Positions 48,809-52,020 of a DNA stretch of 52,020 nt are shown in pieces. The position numbers and the translations under genes were made by a program. The notes below the pieces were generated by a model. That model searched no databases, was not told where the DNA came from, and saw nothing but the letters and a program-made list of their open reading frames with translations. Each line of letters starts with the position of its first letter. Position 1 is the stretch's first letter. The stretch spans positions 1-52,020 of the forward strand of contig NZ_JACJRS010000037.1 of the NCBI RefSeq assembly GCF_014697375.1, written 5' to 3'. Origin of the DNA: Phormidium sp. FACHB-1136. Its GTDB lineage: Bacteria > Cyanobacteriota > Cyanobacteriia > Phormidesmidales > Phormidesmidaceae.

Positions 48809-49803
48809 ACCTACCTATCAACCAAAAACGCAACCTGTGGTGGAGCCTCTCGGCCCTGGTGATTGGCCTGGGGATCGTGGCTATGGCGATTTCCTGGCAG
48901 CAGTTTGGTGCGCCCCTACGGCCCGGTCTGGATTTTGTCGGCGGCACCCGACTCCAGCTCACCCACGCCTGCACCCTCACCGAAAGCTGCACCGAGGAAA
49001 TTTCCCTCGACGAGGTGCGCCAGGTGTTGGCGGATCAGGGGCTAGAATCCAGCAGCCTGCAACTGTTGGGGCAGGATCGCCAAACCCTCTCCATCCGCAC
49101 CAAAAACCTGAATGTAGACGAACGCTCCACCCTACAGGCCAACCTCGAAGAAACCGTCGGCCCCTTCGACATCAACTCCACCCAAATCGACTCGGTGGGG
49201 CCAGTGATTGGGCGGCAGCTTTTGGCCTCTGGTCTGTTGGCGTTGCTGGTGTCCTTTGCGGGCATCGTCGCCTACCTCAGCCTGCGGTTTAAGCTCGACT
49301 ACGCCGTTTTTGCCATCGTCGCCTTGGCCCACGACGTACTGGTGACCATGGGCGTCTTTGCCGTCTTGGGACTGGTGTTGGGGGTAGAAATCGACAGCCT
49401 CTTCATCGTGGCGTTGCTCACCATAGTCGGTTTCTCGGTGAACGATACGGTGGTGATCTACGACCGCATCCGCGAAAATCTGAAGCTGCACCCCGAACGG
49501 CACATCAGCGAAGTGGTAGACGAATCGGTCAACCAAACCCTGGCTCGTTCCGTCAATACTACCCTCACGACCACCCTGCCCCTATTGGCCATTGTGCTGT
49601 TTGGGGGGCAAACCCTGAAATTCTTTGCCCTGGCGATGATTGTGGGATTCCTGGCCGGGGTCTATTCCAGTATCTTTGTAGCTAGTACCCTGCTGACCCT
49701 CTGGCGCGAACGCAGCGGCCAAGCCTACGGCGGCGGCGAATCAGATTCCCCAGACGACACCGCCACCGACCCGGATGCCTCCACTCCTGCCGAGCAAGTT
49801 TAA
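48805..49803 (+). CDS. secF: Protein translocase subunit SecF
   Basis: This 332-residue partner of SecD is translated from an ATG that overlaps the secD stop. It has the SecF motif [20 protein letters not shown] near the N-terminus and conserved membrane segments including [20 protein letters not shown] and [21 protein letters not shown] short acidic tail ([15 protein letters not shown]) ends the protein. Cyanobacterial SecDF acts in both plasma and thylakoid membranes. Confidence 0.96.
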   Translation: MNLPINQKRNLWWSLSALVIGLGIVAMAISWQQFGAPLRPGLDFVGGTRLQLTHACTLTESCTEEISLDEVRQVLADQGLESSSLQLLGQDRQTLSIRTKNLNVDERSTLQANLEETVGPFDINSTQIDSVGPVIGRQLLASGLLALLVSFAGIVAYLSLRFKLDYAVFAIVALAHDVLVTMGVFAVLGLVLGVEIDSLFIVALLTIVGFSVNDTVVIYDRIRENLKLHPERHISEVVDESVNQTLARSVNTTLTTTLPLLAIVLFGGQTLKFFALAMIVGFLAGVYSSIFVASTLLTLWRERSGQAYGGGESDSPDDTATDPDASTPAEQV

Positions 49804-49851
49804 CCTGGCCCGCTGCTCCACCTCGGTTTTCCTCGTCTATCTCCTTAGGCC

Positions 49852-50241
49852 TTGACTGTGACTGTGGATCCCCAGCATCAGCGCCAAATTGAGCGACTTC
49901 GGGTTATCTTGCTTCGTCGCTGGTGGCGCACCAGTGTCCTCCTCTGGCTGACGGTGGGTAGCCTCAGCCTATGGAGCCTGAGGGGAGAGGGGGCCATGCT
50001 GCGGCAATATTTCACCTGGACAGCCGTTCGCTACGCCGTGGCCTATAATCGCCTTGCCGCTTTAGGTCTGGGCCTCTGTGTCGGTCTCACCGTGGCGCTC
50101 CTGGTGGCCGAAAGCCGCCATATTCTCTTCGGCCCCACCCCATCGGAACGGCAACGACTCAACCAACTCCACCATCAAATTCTCCAACAGGGGCCAACCC
50201 ACCCTCTGTGGAAAGCGCTAACCCCCCGACCTCGACAATAG
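49852..50241 (+). CDS. Small two-span membrane protein, unknown
   Basis: I do not recognise this protein of up to 129 residues. Two hydrophobic segments are visible: TSVLLWLTVGSLSLWSLRG (about 27-45) and LAALGLGLCVGLTVALLVAE (about 68-87), with basic residues (RRWWR) before the first. The C-terminus is hydrophilic. The start is uncertain: TTG 49852, GTG 49858 and GTG 49864 are all in frame and none has a clear ribosome site. It lies 48 bp after secF on the same strand and may be a trailing gene of that operon. Confidence 0.55.
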   Translation: MTVTVDPQHQRQIERLRVILLRRWWRTSVLLWLTVGSLSLWSLRGEGAMLRQYFTWTAVRYAVAYNRLAALGLGLCVGLTVALLVAESRHILFGPTPSERQRLNQLHHQILQQGPTHPLWKALTPRPRQ

Positions 50242-50274
50242 CCTAATCATTGACGCCATCTGCGCAACCATGCC

Positions 50275-50538
50275 CTACTCCAGGGGCACCACATGACGAA
50301 TGACGGTATCGGGTAGCTTGGTCGGTGATGGACTTACCTCAATCATCCGAATGTTGGCCATCGGCAGCATCACCAAGCGATCCTCCACTTCCAGAGCCAC
50401 CATGCTCGCTTCCATCATGCTTTTGACCCGACTAGCCAGTTGCAAGCCGTCGAGCTGTTGCTCGGTGACAGCATAGACCTGGACTACGCCATTGTTGAAG
50501 GTGATGGTGATGTGAGCCATGGGGGTAGAGTCGGTCAT
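50275..50538 (-). CDS. Small conserved-looking protein, unknown
   Basis: This 87-residue soluble protein starts MTDSTPMAHITITFNNGVVQ and shows alternating hydrophobic residues typical of beta strands (ALEVEDRLVMLPMANIRMIE). There is no membrane segment. An in-frame ATG at 50520 (MAHITITF) is an alternative start. It precedes no obvious partner and converges on the membrane protein gene at 49852. Function unknown. Confidence 0.55.
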   Translation of the reverse strand: MTDSTPMAHITITFNNGVVQVYAVTEQQLDGLQLASRVKSMMEASMVALEVEDRLVMLPMANIRMIEVSPSPTKLPDTVIRHVVPLE

Positions 50539-50646
50539 TGTTAGGAGCCTTCCGTAGAGACAAAACGCACAAGTACGGGAAATGGCTCAAGAATAGCGAG
50601 AAATTTCGGTTTTGGCGATGGTGAGCTTGAAGCGTCCCAGCTTTAC

Positions 50647-51435
50647 CTACCGATATTGCTCAATGTCAGCGTCGGTAATATAGACCACCACCGGGCTGGT
50701 TGGTGTACCATCGCGAGTTACAATGATGTCTCGACAGCCCAGCGTTGTTTGAATTTTGGTATCGGCATCGGCTAGGGTTGCCCCAGCGGGCAAAAACGCC
50801 ACCTTTGGCCTAGCTTTATCGCCTTGTGCATTGCGCCATTCTAAATAATTATTCAACGTGATTTGGGCAGCGGGATCGTTATCGGGTTGCCCACCCTCTA
50901 TCGGGGGTGCAGCATCTGGGGCATTGCCAGATTGAGGCTCTAGGCTGGCTGGTACTTCAACGGTAGCGGGCATCTCGATCTCTCCACATCCTGAAGCCGT
51001 AACGGAGGCTTCTGGCGAAGGGGGGGCGGCATGGGAAGAACGGGCTACGGGCTGGGTGATATAGCTTTGTGCGTCTAGTCGATACACCAGATCAACGTAC
51101 TTTTTATTTGAATCAACAATCAGAATTCTGTAGCGCCCCTTAGACTCCATATCCTGCACCAATTCTTTGAGAGGCTTGGTGAGGTCTGTTTCAGAGAAAA
51201 TCAGCCCATTGGCTAAAGACTTGACGGCGATTTGACTAAGCTTTCCATTGGCTAGAGGCCGTAGGGGTTGATCCCTCGTGATAATCTGAATCCGTTCAGC
51301 CGATTGTGAGGCGGCATCAAAGGATTCACGGGAGAAATAGAAGGCTAGAATTGTACCGACCCAGGTGCCATAGAGGGGTAAGGTCGAATCCATCACTCGC
51401 CGTGAAACTTCTCCTCTATCTTGCGATTCTGCCAT
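50647..51435 (-). CDS. Membrane-anchored protein with CBS-like ends, unknown
   Basis: This 262-residue protein has an N-terminal hydrophobic stretch, PLYGTWVGTILAFYFSRESF (about residues 19-38), a phrase I associate with membrane-tethered proteins of unknown role. The next part (LKELVQDMESKGRYRILIVD, VDLVYRLDAQSYITQ) and the C-terminus (ATLADADTKIQTTLGCRDII, VVVYITDADIEQYR) each look like half of a CBS-type nucleotide-sensing domain. They are separated by a Pro/Ala/Glu-rich linker of about 70 residues. If right, it may be a membrane-bound ligand sensor. It is the last gene before the inverted IS630 copy. No strong ribosome site is visible. Confidence 0.5.
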   Translation of the reverse strand: MAESQDRGEVSRRVMDSTLPLYGTWVGTILAFYFSRESFDAASQSAERIQIITRDQPLRPLANGKLSQIAVKSLANGLIFSETDLTKPLKELVQDMESKGRYRILIVDSNKKYVDLVYRLDAQSYITQPVARSSHAAPPSPEASVTASGCGEIEMPATVEVPASLEPQSGNAPDAAPPIEGGQPDNDPAAQITLNNYLEWRNAQGDKARPKVAFLPAGATLADADTKIQTTLGCRDIIVTRDGTPTSPVVVYITDADIEQYR

Positions 51436-51539
51436 GCTGATAGCCGTTAGAGAAATCCCTAAAACAGCTATTGTCGAAAAGAAAAGGACGCAGGGCTATT
51501 TCATTCTAAAAATGGTCTTGAGGGTAAGCTGATATGCAT

Positions 51540-52020
51540 TTAAATTACATTGATTGTGTTTCCTTTATTTCTGATCTTGCGATCCCAGTTGACGACAAGC
51601 TGCCCTTCGTTCAACAGGTTATGAACAAGCGCTTCTAGATCCTCAATCGACTCAAATAGACGATTGGCAATGAATTCCTTTGCAGAGTGCCAAACTAACT
51701 CGATTAAATTATAGTCCGGACTGTAGGGTGGCAGAAATTCTAAAACAATGGGGCACCTCGAAAAATCCAAATCTTCGTGGAAGTAGCTACGAGATTTCAG
51801 GGGTTTCAGGCTTTTCATGTTCGCTATACGGTAATTAATCGAGGTGCCCAATGTTGGGCATCTCCTTCGCTATCTTCTCTAGAATCTCTGCCTTTTTATG
51901 AATACTTGCATTTTCTAAAATGATAAGAATCTTAGGGCCATCCTGCTCAAAGTCTTCGATCCGTCTACCTTCTCCAACCCATTCCTGTTTCACTTCTTCG
52001 TAGAATCCATGGAGGACACT
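51540..52020 (-). pseudogene. IS630-family transposase, disrupted
   Basis: This is the same gene as at 1-317. The insertion at 51751-51849 plus its 4-bp duplication adds 103 bp, so the frame shifts within MPNI/VLEFLPP. The downstream open frame (51540-51851) starts with residues encoded by the inserted element (MGTSINYRIANM). Upstream, the second catalytic residue has changed: the codon at 51913-51915 reads GAA, giving ILENAS instead of the ILDNAS of the other copy. The gene is therefore dead by frameshift and probably also by active-site change. Confidence 0.88.
51751..51849. mobile_element. 99-bp MITE-like element with 11-bp terminal inverted repeats
   Basis: Compared with the uninterrupted copy at the window start, exactly 99 bp plus a 4-bp duplication are added. 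The ends are GGGCACCTCGA (51751-51761) and TCGAGGTGCCC (51839-51849), perfect inverted repeats. The target AATG is present on both sides (51747-51750 and 51850-51853) and once in the empty site. The interior has no useful coding capacity, so it must have been moved by a transposase encoded elsewhere. Confidence 0.92.

Larger units (their letters stand above)
51527..52020 (-). mobile_element. IS630-family insertion sequence, second copy, inverted and truncated by the window edge
   Basis: The sequence repeats bases 1-330 in reverse orientation. Its end (AGCTGATATGCATTT) is preceded by TA at 51525-51526, matching the TA at 331-332 by the other copy. The two copies face each other with their transposase 3' ends inward, about 51 kb apart. 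This copy is interrupted by the 99-bp element at 51751-51849. Confidence 0.88.

Overview
The window is a piece of a cyanobacterial chromosome. The evidence is a set of genes typical of that phylum: an ARC6/Ftn2-like division protein, the DUF3038-DUF4335 pair, DUF2808 and DUF1517 proteins, a DesC-type acyl-lipid desaturase, unlinked pdhA and pdhB, a secD-secF pair and an Uma2-family protein. Core genes look GC-rich. A filamentous Leptolyngbya/Phormidium-like host is plausible, but I cannot fix the genus from sequence alone.

Layout. (1) 1-8.2 kb is a worn defence region. It begins with the 3' end of an IS630-family element, then an HNH nuclease gene, the C-terminal stump of an adenine methyltransferase (Mod), an Uma2 gene on the other strand, a large intact Res-type helicase-nuclease without a methylase partner, a second helicase and a proline-rich membrane-anchored protein. 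(2) 8.7-9.7 kb holds a short-chain dehydrogenase. (3) 9.67-23.7 kb is an accessory island. It starts with about 400 bp that I read as a relic of a type V-K CRISPR-associated transposon: a TnsB core fragment joined almost directly to the zinc-finger end of TniQ. Behind it is a type I restriction-modification locus (hsdM, hsdS, hsdR) that has been opened twice. An AbrB-type gene sits between hsdM and hsdS, flanked by a 90-bp duplication of the hsdM end. An unrecognised PD-(D/E)XK-like gene, a 42-codon antisense small gene with its own terminator, and an IetA-IetS (AAA ATPase plus subtilisin protease) pair lie between hsdS and hsdR. IetS carries a tandem duplication of a 260-residue N-terminal module. 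(4) A tRNA-Pro(CGG) closes the island at 23.9 kb.

(5) 24-51.5 kb is ordinary core chromosome: desC; a PLP enzyme of the methionine gamma-lyase family; DUF2808; thiS; DUF1517; a fused two-domain oligopeptide-type ABC ATPase; a CNNM/CBS protein; a multicopper oxidase; glmU; a HAD-family hydrolase; carB; DUF4335-DUF3038; ftn2; pdhA; pdhB; secD-secF; and three small or unassigned genes. (6) At 51.5 kb a second IS630 copy lies in the opposite orientation. It is broken by a 99-bp MITE-like insertion with 11-bp perfect terminal inverted repeats and a 4-bp target duplication.

The type I RM proteins should form one restriction complex. IetA and IetS overlap by 11 bp and should act as one defence unit. 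The core genes serve lipid desaturation, cell wall precursor synthesis, pyrimidine/arginine synthesis, pyruvate oxidation, protein export and cell division. I found no CRISPR array, cas12k, rRNA or prophage. The strongest candidates for something undescribed are the duplicated-module IetS, the nuclease-like protein at 14.1 kb beside the small antisense gene at 15.5 kb, and the CAST relic at the island edge.
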